Shown: piece after piece, positions 53,601-63,030 of the stretch | Position numbering within the stretch: position 1 is the first letter of the stretch | Layout: every line of letters begins with the position of its first letter | Notes under the pieces: model-generated | What the model saw: only the letters and a program-made list of their open reading frames with translations | Databases searched by the model: none | What the model was told of the DNA's origin: nothing | Translations under genes and position numbers: made by a program | NCBI GenBank assembly: GCA_018902385.1 | Contig: JABSSW010000064.1 | Coordinates: 62,001-126,000, forward strand | DNA length: 64,000 bases | From: Physcia stellaris | Lineage: Eukaryota > Ascomycota > Lecanoromycetes > Caliciales > Physciaceae | Reading direction: 5' to 3'

Positions 53601-56600
53601 TCAATTGTCATGATCGAAACATTAAATTTCAACGTTTGTTTGAATCAATTTTTAAAAACAAATTTATGAACATTAGCAATTAAATGAGTGTATTTCGAAT
53701 TAATTAAATAGCATTTTTTTTTGTATTTTTGTACGAATTTAAAACGCGTATTTTTGAAAATGTAAACATTTTCAACGTTGATATTGTGAATTTGAACGAT
53801 TTCTGTATGTGCATCGATGATATAAAAAAATACGTTTTCATTTTGATTTAATCGTTCAATTCGTGAAAACGTGAACATAAAATCGCGTTCAATAAATAGA
53901 CTATTCTTTTCACGTAATTTGAAAAAAATTGTAAAAATTGATTTAATTGAAATTTTAATAGTTTCGTTAACACGAGCAACACGTTTGATTTGTGATTCAA
54001 CATTAATGACATTTAATTTAATTCGTATATTTTTGCAATTTTTTATAATGACGATTTGTTTGTTTACGTTTATATTCATTTGTTTTGAACTCAATATATT
54101 ATTGTTTAAAAAAAATTGTTTTCAATTTTTTCATTATGTAAATTTGTCGAATGAACGTGACAATCGCATTTTCGTCATCAATCGAAATTTTAAAAACACG
54201 AAAAATTAATGAAATATGATCAATTGTTGTGACGACGACATTTTCGATATCGCGAATTTTGAAAAATTTCATGATTTGTCGCGCATGAATTTTGTAATCA
54301 AATATTTTTTGCATCAAAAATTTACGATCGATTAATAACGCATCGCATTCGATATCGACGCACATATCGATGAAAAATTGTTTTATGTTTGTTTTCATCG
54401 TGACGTAACGTCACGAACGAAAATCGAAATTGAATCGTGTATTTGTTTTGACGTTTGATTGTATGATAAATGTTTGATAATTATAAACATTTTTCGTCGA
54501 CGATGTGTCAAATTTAGTCGAAATTGTTTGACACGAACGCAAATGTCGATGAAATTTGTTATTAAAATAAAATTTCGATTGACAACGTTTGCATACATAA
54601 ATTTTTGTTTGTTTGATTGAAATATTCACAAAATATTCGAATGATTCATGAATCACATAATTTTCATTAAATTTTTGAATTTCGAAATGTTTTTCGTCAT
54701 GATATTTATCATTTATCATAAATATTTTTGACGCGTTTTCAGTATTCATGCTATAATCATTTTGATAATTTTTTTCATCGATTGAGTAATTGTTTTTTGC
54801 TTTTTTTTTCGCAAAGTACGCTCGTCGATATAATGTTTCATTTTATTTAGACGTTTCATTTTGATTAAAATAAATATTTTGCTTAAACGAAAACGAAAAT
54901 GAATTTGAAAAATCAACAAAATAATTATTAAAACGTAAAAATTACGAGTATTGAAATCGCGAATCGAACGTGTTTCGATTTTTTTGAATTTCGTTTTGTT
55001 ACGTTTGTTGAAATCGATATTGTTGATTTGCGTATGAACGTTTTTGCATATTTTGTGTCGATTGTTGTCGATTTGAGTAATTTGATTGATACGAACGTTG
55101 TTGTTGTTGAAAAACGTAAACATTATTTTGTTTGTCAAATTGATACGAAATTGAATATTGCGTTTGTCGTGATTGCGAAAAAAATTCATTGAGATTTTCG
55201 TAATCATTACGTTCATTGATGAAAAAAAAATATTATACGAATCGAATGAAATTGAAATTTGAAAACGATAAATGAATTGAAAACGACGATCGTTTTCGAA
55301 TGAATAATAAAAACGATATTTGTTTTCAATGTTTCATCATATTTTTTTTTATCATCAAATTGTTGAAGAAACTCATTCATAATAATTTTTTTTGTCGATT
55401 TAATTAAGTTTCGTCGAAATTCTAATTTCAACTCATTGTAAATTAAATAAAATTGTGAATAAATTAACATCATAATCGATTTAACATTTTTGATTATTAT
55501 TTCAACGAAATCGAATGATTTTTTATGTTTGCGAATATTTTTCATAATATATTTTTTTTTCGTGATCATCGTCAACGTCGTGAACGACGAATTTTTATAA
55601 CGTTTTAACAACAAACGTTTTCATTTTTTTACGTTTTTTTTTAATTTGATCAATTTTTTTTGATCGTCATTGACGATTTCAATATATTATCGTAATGCAT
55701 GATCACGTATATAATTATAAAAATTTGTTCGAATCACATCAACATTTTTGAACAATATCATATTTTTAATTTTTTCAATATAAAGAAAAACATTTCGAAA
55801 ATATGTATTTTTGTTCGAATGTTCGATCGAATTGTCGATAATAACGTTCTTTTTTCGTATCACGAGTCGAAAAATTTTGTTTTTTGAGCATTTCATTTGA
55901 CGTCATCGTCATTGTCAAAAGATTCGATTGAATTTGATAATTCGACAAAATTTTGAAATTTTGTTTGAACATCGTTTCGAACATCTGTAATCAATGTTTG
56001 AAAAATTTGTCATTGTTGTTGCGTGAATTTCGTGTTTTGTCAATTGTTATTTTTATTCGTCATGTTTGTATTAAATGCAAAAATAAATTCGATATTTTTT
56101 GTGTTTCGAAAAATAATATTCAACGAAACTATGATGTTGTTTCGTCGTTGAAAAAACGACGTCGACGAAATAATTTAAAATTTACGACGTAAATTTTTCG
56201 AAAAATGAATGTAAAAAATATCAAAAAAAATATTTGCAATCGTCGATTTTAAATCAAAAATGAATGACGTAACACGATCATTGATTCAATCGAAAAATGA
56301 TTGACTATTTCGATAAATTTTTGTGACAATCACAAAAGTTCTAAAATTTTTGCGAAAACGAATTTTGTCGACAATTCATTTTGTTGAATAAACAATGTTT
56401 GTCGAAATCGAATGATTAATGATTGACAACGATATTAATTTAAAAAAATTGATTACGATGCTGTTCACAATAACTTTTGTCGATGTATTGACAAAATAAA
56501 TCGAATCAATTGTATCGATGTAATCGAATAACTCGAACGCAATGCGAATGATTTGTGATGTAAAAATAATCAAAATGACTTAAATGAAAATAATGTGTCG

Positions 56601-57230
56601 TATTGAAATTTGAAATAAAATGATGATAAACAGAACAAAAAAAACGAATTGAAATTTTCAAAATAATTGAACAAATTTTTTGTTGTTGAAAAAACAAATA
56701 AAATCGTTGAATTGAAATTGCTCGAATCAAACAAAAATTTAAATATGAATTGACATTCAAATGCGTCGTTATTGAACGATGACAATGCGAATTTTAACGA
56801 AAACTCGAAATGCTCTGAATATTTGAATAAAAAATCAGTCGTCTCTGTTGAAAATTGTAAAAAATTGAAAAAATTTGATTGAAATTTTCATTTTCAATTA
56901 AATGTTTGTTATTGATGATTGATTTCGATCGACACGTCGAATCGAACGAGCAATAAAACTTTCGACAACGACAACGAAAAAAATATTGATGAACAAATGA
57001 TTTGCGTACAAAGTGCAAAACTGTTCAAAAATTGATATGTTAAAAAACAAAAAATGATGTCGTTTTGTTTACGTACAAATCATCGTTTGAATGATGTTAT
57101 CAATTGTTATGCGTAAAATTTGAATTGATTGATTTAAACATTATGAACGACAAAATGTCAATTTATGTACAATAATTGCGAGTCAATTGTTTGATCATCA
57201 CTCATTTAGTATGAAATGACGACAGAATTT
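50667..57230 (-). mobile_element. Gypsy-type element fossil with zinc-finger gag (minus strand)
   Basis: In order on the minus strand: gag-like frames (54,746-55,900), a zinc finger near 54,590 (CKRCQSKFYFNNKFHRHLRSC: C-X2-C-X12-H-X3-C), aspartic protease (54,099-54,398), protease to RT region (53,372-54,094), reverse transcriptase (52,556-52,903, ARVYVNDIVVF), RNase H (52,175-52,429, RKLYIDIDV..AMIYH) and integrase (51,130-51,723, with a YIEHCFICQLTQIKRH zinc-region motif; C-terminal part 50,662-50,910). It is cut on its 3' side by the LTR ending at 50,666. Its 5' side reaches the border of the AT-rich block near 57,230, but no LTR could be delimited there. It is related to the plus-strand copy at 17,100-22,003 and is broken many times. 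Confidence 0.7.
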
Positions 57231-57334
57231 TTGTCAAAAGCCATGTCAGAATATTTGGTCTAAGTTCATATCATCTAATCTGGCCTTGTGTCATAACATC
57301 CAGCCTTTCATCGCCACCGGTCCCATACCAATGA

Positions 57335-57835
57335 TGTCTCAAATACCAGAATGTCGTCGTAGCGGCAAATAACCCATTTTCGGCCGTTACCGTTCAAACA
57401 TAAGCTGGGAAGCAATACGCCGCTACCAATCCCGGAGCTTCTCCCATTATCACTTCTACATACTCTGGATCATCAGTCTTGAGCTTCGACATGAAGTCTT
57501 TGTTGAAAGGTTGTTACTTGAGCTCCCCCAACGGTGATGCCTCGCCGTCATTTACCTGCACACTTCAATACACAGGCCCAAAGACCAACGGAGCGACGGT
57601 CACGCAGCTTTTTACGTACGACACGGGTTCCGAGTTTGGTGTTTCGACAATGACACTGACCTTGCAGCAGGTCAATTTCGGAGCTGGATTCACCGGCTTG
57701 AAATCCTCGAGTATCAAGCCCGTCGCCACTGGTGCAGACTCGGCTTTGCTTGCTGGCGTGGACCTTGATGAGGTGAAGTATGTCGTGCATACATCCAAAA
57801 AGGTCCATCGCCGGTTAGTACGCAACCTGAGTTGA
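57335..57835 (+). pseudogene. Relic of a secreted-protein-like gene at the AT-block border
   Basis: I do not recognise a named family. One plus-strand frame reads from about 57,335 to the stop at 57,833-57,835, interrupted by a single in-frame TAA at 57,401. The part after it starts AGKQYAATNPGASP and continues as a Ser/Thr/Gly-rich, beta-prone sequence (..VLSFDMKSLLKGCYLSS.., ..CTLQYTGPKTNG.., ..VNFGAGFTGL..), typical in style of fungal secreted or cell-wall proteins. The first ATG after the stop is at 57,491, but it would discard conserved-looking residues, so it is unlikely to be a real start. No signal peptide or intact 5' end can be seen, because the AT-rich block begins just upstream. 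The TAA could be a C-to-T change, or the 57,401 region could lie in an intron. Best read as a truncated relic. Confidence 0.45.
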
Positions 57836-58106
57836 GCAGATGAGGGCATCCCTCGCGTATGAAGTCAATCTTGCTGGTCCACAGGTGGCCTGCTCCGTGC
57901 GACGGTGTAAGCTGGCTGGAAAATGCACATGATTGGAACTGCTTTTCGTGTCCTCTTGCTTACATTGGATTGTTTTCACTGACGAATTTATTGAACTACC
58001 GTATGTTTGATCTTGAAAATTCTTAATATCGATTTAATGAGACTTTTCGCAGCGCACAAAATCAATAGATCGGATAAGGAGATGTTGCTCGAGCTGATAT
58101 GATCAG

Positions 58107-58557
58107 TCAGAATTGCATATCAAAGGCTAAAGTATCCTCAGTAATCTGCTCTCTTAGCTCATGGACTCTGTCCGCGTTAGCCAGCACTACATGCACTCTT
58201 GGTCGTAGCACATACTCTCTATGAGCAGGATGCGGTCCGTAACCTGTGATATCTGCTACATTCTCTAGGATTGCTACAACGCCCATGTCGAAGCCTTTGG
58301 CTCTGTGGGCGGTGATTGCAAGCGCAGGTCCAACTTGAAAATCTCGTAGACCTATTATGGTTAGAAACTTCTCCTAAAATACTCTAGAAGCCAGCATACC
58401 AGGAATCTTGCCAACCATCTGTTTTCCAGCTCCACAGAAGCCATCGATCTGCTCTTGGGAAACACCTGGCTTCAGTTTGAAAAGAACTGTCGAATTGTCA
58501 ACAGACAGCTCGTCTCAAGGCAAAGCGGAGTGACTCACGCACATGATATACTGGCAT
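58107..58557 (-). CDS. Stress-response A/B barrel (Dabb) domain protein, four exons
   Basis: Minus-strand gene with exons 58,557-58,539, 58,486-58,400, 58,351-58,216 and 58,167-58,107. The introns are 52, 48 and 48 bp, all GT..AG, the last two with CTAAC branch sites. The last intron is a multiple of three and would read through, but removing it restores the family's usual end. The product has 100 residues, starting MPVYHVLLFKLKPGVS and ending REQITEDTLAFDMQF, with the Dabb hallmarks: an N-terminal H-V-L-F-K strand, a central GP-AL-ITAHRAKGFDMGVV region and a conserved Y-PHPAHREVHELRE helix. Dabb proteins (PF07876) are small dimeric alpha/beta barrels found in plants and fungi. Some act in stress or aromatic-polyketide cyclisation, but most fungal ones have no known substrate. 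The ATG at 58,557 is chosen because it opens the domain. An ATG at about 58,632 is out of frame and would be an upstream ORF. No signal peptide, so probably cytosolic. Confidence 0.85.
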
Positions 58558-59412
58558 TCTGACCACAGTTGCTGAGCAGTCGAGTGAAGAGGTGTAAAGG
58601 CGCTGAGTCTTGGTCTACCATTGCGGGGCATGATAGGTGACTTGATATAGTTGCGGGAACTAGCGAATGAAGTGTGTAGAGCTAAGCAGCATTTACATCG
58701 AAAGAAAATGGTGTGTTGGCATTAGGCATTGTCTCGTAACCTGATATAAGATACGGTCACAAGGTCAGGATTCTGGCCCATGAACTAAGGCAGCTGATAC
58801 CAAAATTGAAAGAGCAAGGACACAGGCGATGTCGTGACGAGATCGGAGAGGAAAATCCGTCGATTGGATTGCACTTGTCCGATGTATGAGATGAGAATCC
58901 AGCGCTGATGTTCTTCTACGCGGACTGGAGTGAGAGCCGAATGGCAAGACATGACCGAACAGTCGTTGATATGCACCGTTCCGTCAATGGGCAAAGCCCC
59001 TACTATCCCATGGTCTGGTACTAAGTGGTGCTAATCTTTTGTGACACATCTTTCCTATGATAACCTGCGACAGACGTGCGATTATCCGACTTGGGACGAA
59101 ACCTGAAGTTGATGTCTTCTTCATCTTATATTTAATTACTTTGCGCCAAGGATGGTTACACGTCTTGTTGCATTGAGCATGTAAATGGTGATGCATGAAA
59201 GGCAAGATTAGCACCACACCAGAGCATGGGATACTGATCGTTACTTTAGGGAAGCAAAGCGATTGTTCTCACCCATGACTGCAGAGCGAAAGACAAATGA
59301 GACGTAAACCAACCACATGGGAGACAGAAGGCTCTTCGTGGTTGGTCTTGAGTATTTCTTGGTTCGATGGCTCCTCTAGCTGAGGGCTCATCGAGCAAAA
59401 GGTAAGTATTAG
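58558..59412. other. Intergenic region, no gene seen
   Basis: Composition is normal here, but frames are short on both strands and none resembles a protein. It contains the upstream region of the Dabb gene (minus strand). No tRNA-like fold or repeat was noticed. Confidence 0.5.
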
Positions 59413-59831
59413 AAAGCATTTCCGATCATTCCTGCAGTCATAGTTGGCGATTGCAACTACACTCTCCTCGTTGCGTACAGTATTTTCAACGTACCGCTAC
59501 AGGCATCGATCTCCACAAGTGAGGAAAACCGACACCTCGCTTACATAGCCAATGAGAGTCGGGCCAGCGTAGATGATCTAGTCTCTCTTCTCTTGAGTTG
59601 TTCTCTCAGCCTTGCTGTTGATACCTTATTCCGGTATCATTACTGACCTCGGTGGCCCTTGCTACCATCAGCATCAAGAAGGTGCAATCTCGTTTGCTAA
59701 AGTCGTCATTAGCAACGATAGCTTGCACATGGCTCCAAAATTTCGATTTCTCTCATCGCGGCGGTCTGCCGCATGAACTGATTGCTTGCTGGGGAATGAC
59801 CAATTCGATAGAGCCGACAGAAGAGTGTTAA
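59413..59831 (+). pseudogene. Possible relic of a membrane-protein-like gene
   Basis: Two plus-strand frames without Met starts follow each other: 59,413-59,646 (77 codons, KAFPIIPAVIVGDCNYTLLV.. to ..LLSCSLSLAVDTLFRYHY) and 59,622-59,831 (69 codons, ..LLTSVALATISIKKVQSR.. to ..SIEPTEEC). They overlap by 25 bases with a one-base shift and have a consistent hydrophobic/polar pattern, as if one reading frame had been broken by a small indel or hides an unrecognised intron. I do not recognise the family. An upstream ATG (59,367) opens a 12-codon frame followed by a GTAAGT, but no splice I tried joins it in frame. A non-coding interpretation remains possible. Confidence 0.3.
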
Positions 59832-60387
59832 TTCGAAATTGATCCAAAGGCGGTGACCGAAGGCATGGGATGAAATGTAAAAAGTAGATCGAATTGACTG
59901 TTATCGAGTAGAAATAGTCGTCAATAGAGTACGATGGCTTGTCGGTAGATAATGTATTTGGTTCAAGGAAGCGACGAAAAAAGACATGCTACCAGTACGG
60001 TCACCCACCAACAACACAACCGTAAATTCATCCGTTCATTTGATTGCTGAAATTTCCCTTGCGGTAGCCATAAGAAGAATTAATGTCCTGCCACCTTGAA
60101 CAATTCTACAGACCATAACCATAACGGTAGGTCTGAGCAACGGACCGCATTGTATGGAAAACTTTACCAGCAATATTGGAAGAGCACAGAAGATCGACCT
60201 ATATTACCCGCAGATCCCTAAACTTGTCAATCACCATACGCTGTTATCGCTTTTGTCAGGACACGTGTATCTTAGACGCCTGAACGCCTTGCTTTTCAAG
60301 TCATGTATTGTACCAGCTAGTCGTGCCATTTGTGAGATCCCCGGACTCCGTGACCATACTACAAGGACAGTTCGAAGACGTGTATTG
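59832..60387. other. Intergenic region 3' of the CstF64 gene
   Basis: No recognisable gene. An 85-codon plus-strand frame overlapping the end of the CstF64 gene (60,154-60,411) has no family resemblance and is taken as chance. The region probably carries the 3' UTR and polyadenylation signals of the minus-strand CstF64 gene. Confidence 0.5.
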
Positions 60388-61570
60388 CTAAAGTCGCCCT
60401 CCGGCCGATAATTTCTGCCTCAAGTCCATGATCTGCTGCCGCTCCAGAGGAGCAAGCCTATCGATCTCTTGTTGCGGTAGACTGAGAAGTTGTTTCAGCA
60501 GGTCCTCTTGGGAAGACGGCGGCGCGGATACTTGCTGAGGAGGGGGTTGGTACATGCCCCCTTGCAGCGGCGGTGTAGGTACATGTCCCATTGAGTGCTG
60601 TAAATGTTGTGGTGGTGGTGGGTAGCCCCCATACTGCTGTTGAGGCGGAGCTGGCTGGCCGTAACCGCCCACGGGTGTCGGTCGTGGTGGTGGTATATGT
60701 TGTGGTGGGGGAGCTTGAGGGACTGGTTGCTGTGATTGTTCAATCACTCCCGCTAAAACTTGGGGCTCGATAAGGTTCATAAGCAGGAGAGCTTGGAAGA
60801 TGGCGTATGAGAGTTGAGGTGCCTTCGATAGAAGCTCGGTTGCTTTTGCCGGGTCTGCCATCACAAGGCCCTTCATTTGCGAGAGGATGTCAAGCAGTTG
60901 TGGGGGTGGCAGAGTGTTGAGAGTCTTCGATATGGCATCCGGACAGGTGAGACCAGGTTCGATATCCTGTCCTGGCGGTAGCAGTGGTAAGCCATTCGGC
61001 TGTGGGGGCGGTGGTCCTGTTGCGTTGTAACCATTCTGAGGTAGAGGAGCCTGCTGTGACATCTGACCGTGCTGCGAAGTTGGTGGGTTCTGATTTTCTT
61101 CTTTGCCACCTTGATGCGAGAAGTCGACACGCAATTCTCTTCCCATTACTTCATGGCCGTTAAGGTTCCGGACAGCAGAGGCAGCAGCGTCAGCGTCTAC
61201 AAATTCCGCAAAGCCGAACCCTTTCGGTCGGCCAGTGTCAGCGTCGTATACTAACCGGAAATTGACGACTTGTCCGGCCGAGCTGAGAATATGGACTATC
61301 TAACGATAATTTAGCTCCGTTGAGAATAATGTCAGGCATATCAAAGGAGCGACCTACTTGCTCCTCGGTAAGTCCATAGGGAATATTCCCTTCAGGGCGA
61401 AGATTAGCTTAGCAAACAACAGAAGTGACTCGGTTTCGTCACAGGAGCCTGAGGATTATATGTTGCTGCTACTGACCTATGAACACAGCTGACATTGAGT
61501 CAGCATTGGGATTGGGTGTTTATCATGAAGTATGGAGACACTCACTCTTCGATGGATCGTTAGCTGGCAT
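60388..61570 (-). CDS. Cleavage stimulation factor 64-kDa subunit homologue (CstF64/Rna15)
   Basis: RNA-binding subunit of the mRNA 3'-end cleavage and polyadenylation machinery, acting in the nucleus on U/GU-rich elements. Exons (minus): 61,570-61,546, 61,488-61,477 (12 nt), 61,389-61,358 (32 nt), 61,299-60,388, giving 326 residues. Introns are 57, 87 and 58 bp. Residues about 9-85 form an RRM: RNP2 is VFIGNIPYG, split over two tiny exons, and RNP1 is KGFGFAEF, followed by MGRELRVDFS. After a Gln/Pro linker comes the CSTF2 hinge (..TLPPPQLLDILSQMKGLV.. to ..AGVIEQ). A Pro/Gln/Gly-rich region then leads to the C-terminal CSTF_C helix bundle (QEDLLKQLLSLPQQEIDRLA..QIMDLRQKL), which in the family contacts Pcf11. 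Start: MPANDPSK at 61,570 with a clean GTGAGT..CTGAC..CAG intron. An alternative ATG at 61,495 (MSAVFIG) would save one intron and give 320 residues. Divergent from prohibitin-2. Confidence 0.9.
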
Positions 61571-61884
61571 TTTGAGGAGCAGGTTTGTTATTAACGCGCA
61601 GAGTGAGGTGAGGGTCTTATTTGACGTTAGAGCAATTTACGGTGCAGTGGAAAGCTACCTGTGGCATGTGTCGAGCTTTGTCCCATTTGCGGATTCTCAC
61701 AGTCGTACCTACCCGTATCAAATTATCTCTTGGCGGCAAGGAATTATCTCCGCGTCGCTAGCTCAACTTACCCTAATGTAGTTTATCATAATCGAATGCT
61801 TCTAGCTTTGACTCCTGACAGTACTTGATCACTCCATCCGTTGTTCCTCTGCCTTTTTGTAGCCTCAAACACACCACCATCGCT
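61571..61884. promoter_or_regulatory. Divergent promoter between CstF64 and prohibitin-2
   Basis: The 314 bp between two opposite start codons must hold both promoters and 5' UTRs. An ACCCTAA heptamer (61,770-61,776), resembling a telomere-repeat box used in some fungal housekeeping promoters, and a pyrimidine-rich stretch (61,839-61,858) lie on the prohibitin side. The functional reading is inference. If the CstF64 start at 61,495 is used, the region extends to it. Confidence 0.55.
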
Positions 61885-63030
61885 ATGGGTCAAGATCCAA
61901 AGGAAGCATGGAGAAAGCTCCAGCAAACTCTAGCTTCCGCGCAGCAGAGGGGCGGCGGAAATCCTTTCGGAGGTAGCCCGAGGAACCTCTTTGGTGGAGC
62001 TGGGGCTTTGATCTTGTTGGGTGGCGGCGCAGTACTTCTTTCGAATTCTCTTTTCAATGGTGAGAAGACTCCCGTCTCAATCTGCTGCGGTGTATGACTT
62101 ACATATCTAGTGGACGGTGGACATCGGGCGATCAAGGTGCGTCGTTAGATGAGCCTCTAAATCAGCAAGTGGCAGCTCAAATCCTCTATAGTACACAAGA
62201 ATAGGTGGAGTGGGTAAAGAGATATACAGCGAAGGTATGTAAATTGTATATGAGCGATGCTTGACTCCATAGCTAAAAAGAATGCAGGCACCCATTTCCG
62301 AATTCCATGGTTCGAGACGCCAATAACTTACGACGTCCGTGCCAAACCTCGCAACGTTGCCTCTTTGACCGGTACGAAAGATCTACAAATGGTCAACATA
62401 ACCTGCCGTGTTCTCTCACGTCCCCGCGTTGAATCCCTTCCCCAAATATTTCGCACCCTGGGGACGGACTATGACGAGCGGGTTCTTCCATCTATCGTCA
62501 ACGAAGTATTGAAAAGCGTGGTAGCGCAATTCAATGCCAGTCAGCTCATCACACAGCGAGAGAACGTTGCAAGACTTGTGCGAGAAAACCTTTCAAGGAG
62601 AGCAGCGAGATTCAACATCATGCTTGACGACGTATCACTCACCGTAAGTCCAAGAATTGATACACTCTTCGGCTTATTATGCTAATACCGGAATCAGCAC
62701 CTTGCATTCTCACCCGAATTCACCGCAGCAGTCGAAGCCAAACAGGTCGCCCAACAAGAAGCCCAGCGCGCCGCGTTCGTGGTTGACAAAGCGCGACAAG
62801 AGAAACAAGCCACCGTCGTGCGCGCACAGGGTGAGGCTCGCTCAGCTGAGCTCATTGGTGACGCTATCAAAAAGAGCAGGAGCTACGTTGACCTCAGGAG
62901 GATCGAGAACGCGAGGAATATCGCGCAGTTGTTGCAAGAAGCTGGTGGAAAGAACAAGCTATACCTCGACGCGAACGGCTTAGGGCTGAACGTAACGGAG
63001 GCCTATGAGGAGAAGAAACCTCATTCATGA
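61885..63030 (+). CDS. PHB2: Prohibitin-2, mitochondrial inner-membrane scaffold subunit
   Basis: Subunit of the ring-shaped PHB1/PHB2 complex in the mitochondrial inner membrane, which holds and protects newly made respiratory proteins, regulates m-AAA protease and supports cristae. Exons: 61,885-62,059, 62,111-62,136, 62,192-62,234, 62,288-62,643 and 62,698-63,030, with introns of 51, 55, 53 and 54 bp. The product has 310 residues, close to yeast Phb2. After [12 protein letters not shown] and a Gly-rich stretch, one hydrophobic segment (about residues 37-55, [16 protein letters not shown]) is the N-terminal membrane anchor. The SPFH/PHB domain follows ([40 protein letters not shown], ..[20 protein letters not shown].., [19 protein letters not shown]), then a charged coiled coil ([20 protein letters not shown]..) ending with the [17 protein letters not shown] tail typical of PHB2. 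The ATG sits in a good context (CATCGCTATGG). The frame is intact. Confidence 0.95.

Larger units (their letters stand above)
1..57235. other. AT-rich block of RIP-type mutated repeats
   Basis: This stretch is roughly three quarters A+T by eye and ends abruptly near 57,235. Cytosines are almost always followed by A or G and guanines almost always preceded by C or T. In three sampled 60-base lines (8,101; 27,061; 31,801) all 26 cytosines precede a purine. Conceptual translations give many short, Phe/Asn/Ile/Lys-rich frames, several of which still resemble Gypsy gag-pol parts, so the block is decayed retrotransposon sequence. A directional C-to-T process acting on repeats (RIP) is the known explanation in ascomycetes. 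The context preference seen here is unusual and is reported as a finding. Slightly less mutated patches lie near 12,850-13,000, 15,300-15,420, 17,350-21,700, 32,700-34,700 and 44,100-46,400. Confidence 0.9.

Noticed and set aside
1-57235. Mitochondrial DNA or a mitochondrial plasmid as the source of the AT-rich block
   Set aside because: No mitochondrial genes, tRNAs or rRNAs are visible. The content is Gypsy gag-pol and the sequence is continuous with nuclear genes.
60154-60411. Plus-strand 85-codon frame
   Set aside because: It overlaps the end of the CstF64 coding sequence on the other strand and has no family resemblance.
61770-61776. ACCCTAA as evidence of an internal telomere repeat
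   Set aside because: Only one unit is present, so it can at most be a promoter box or chance.
61479-61781. Plus-strand 100-codon frame over the CstF64 5' end
   Set aside because: Antisense to clear RRM exons and lying in the divergent promoter. No recognisable domain.
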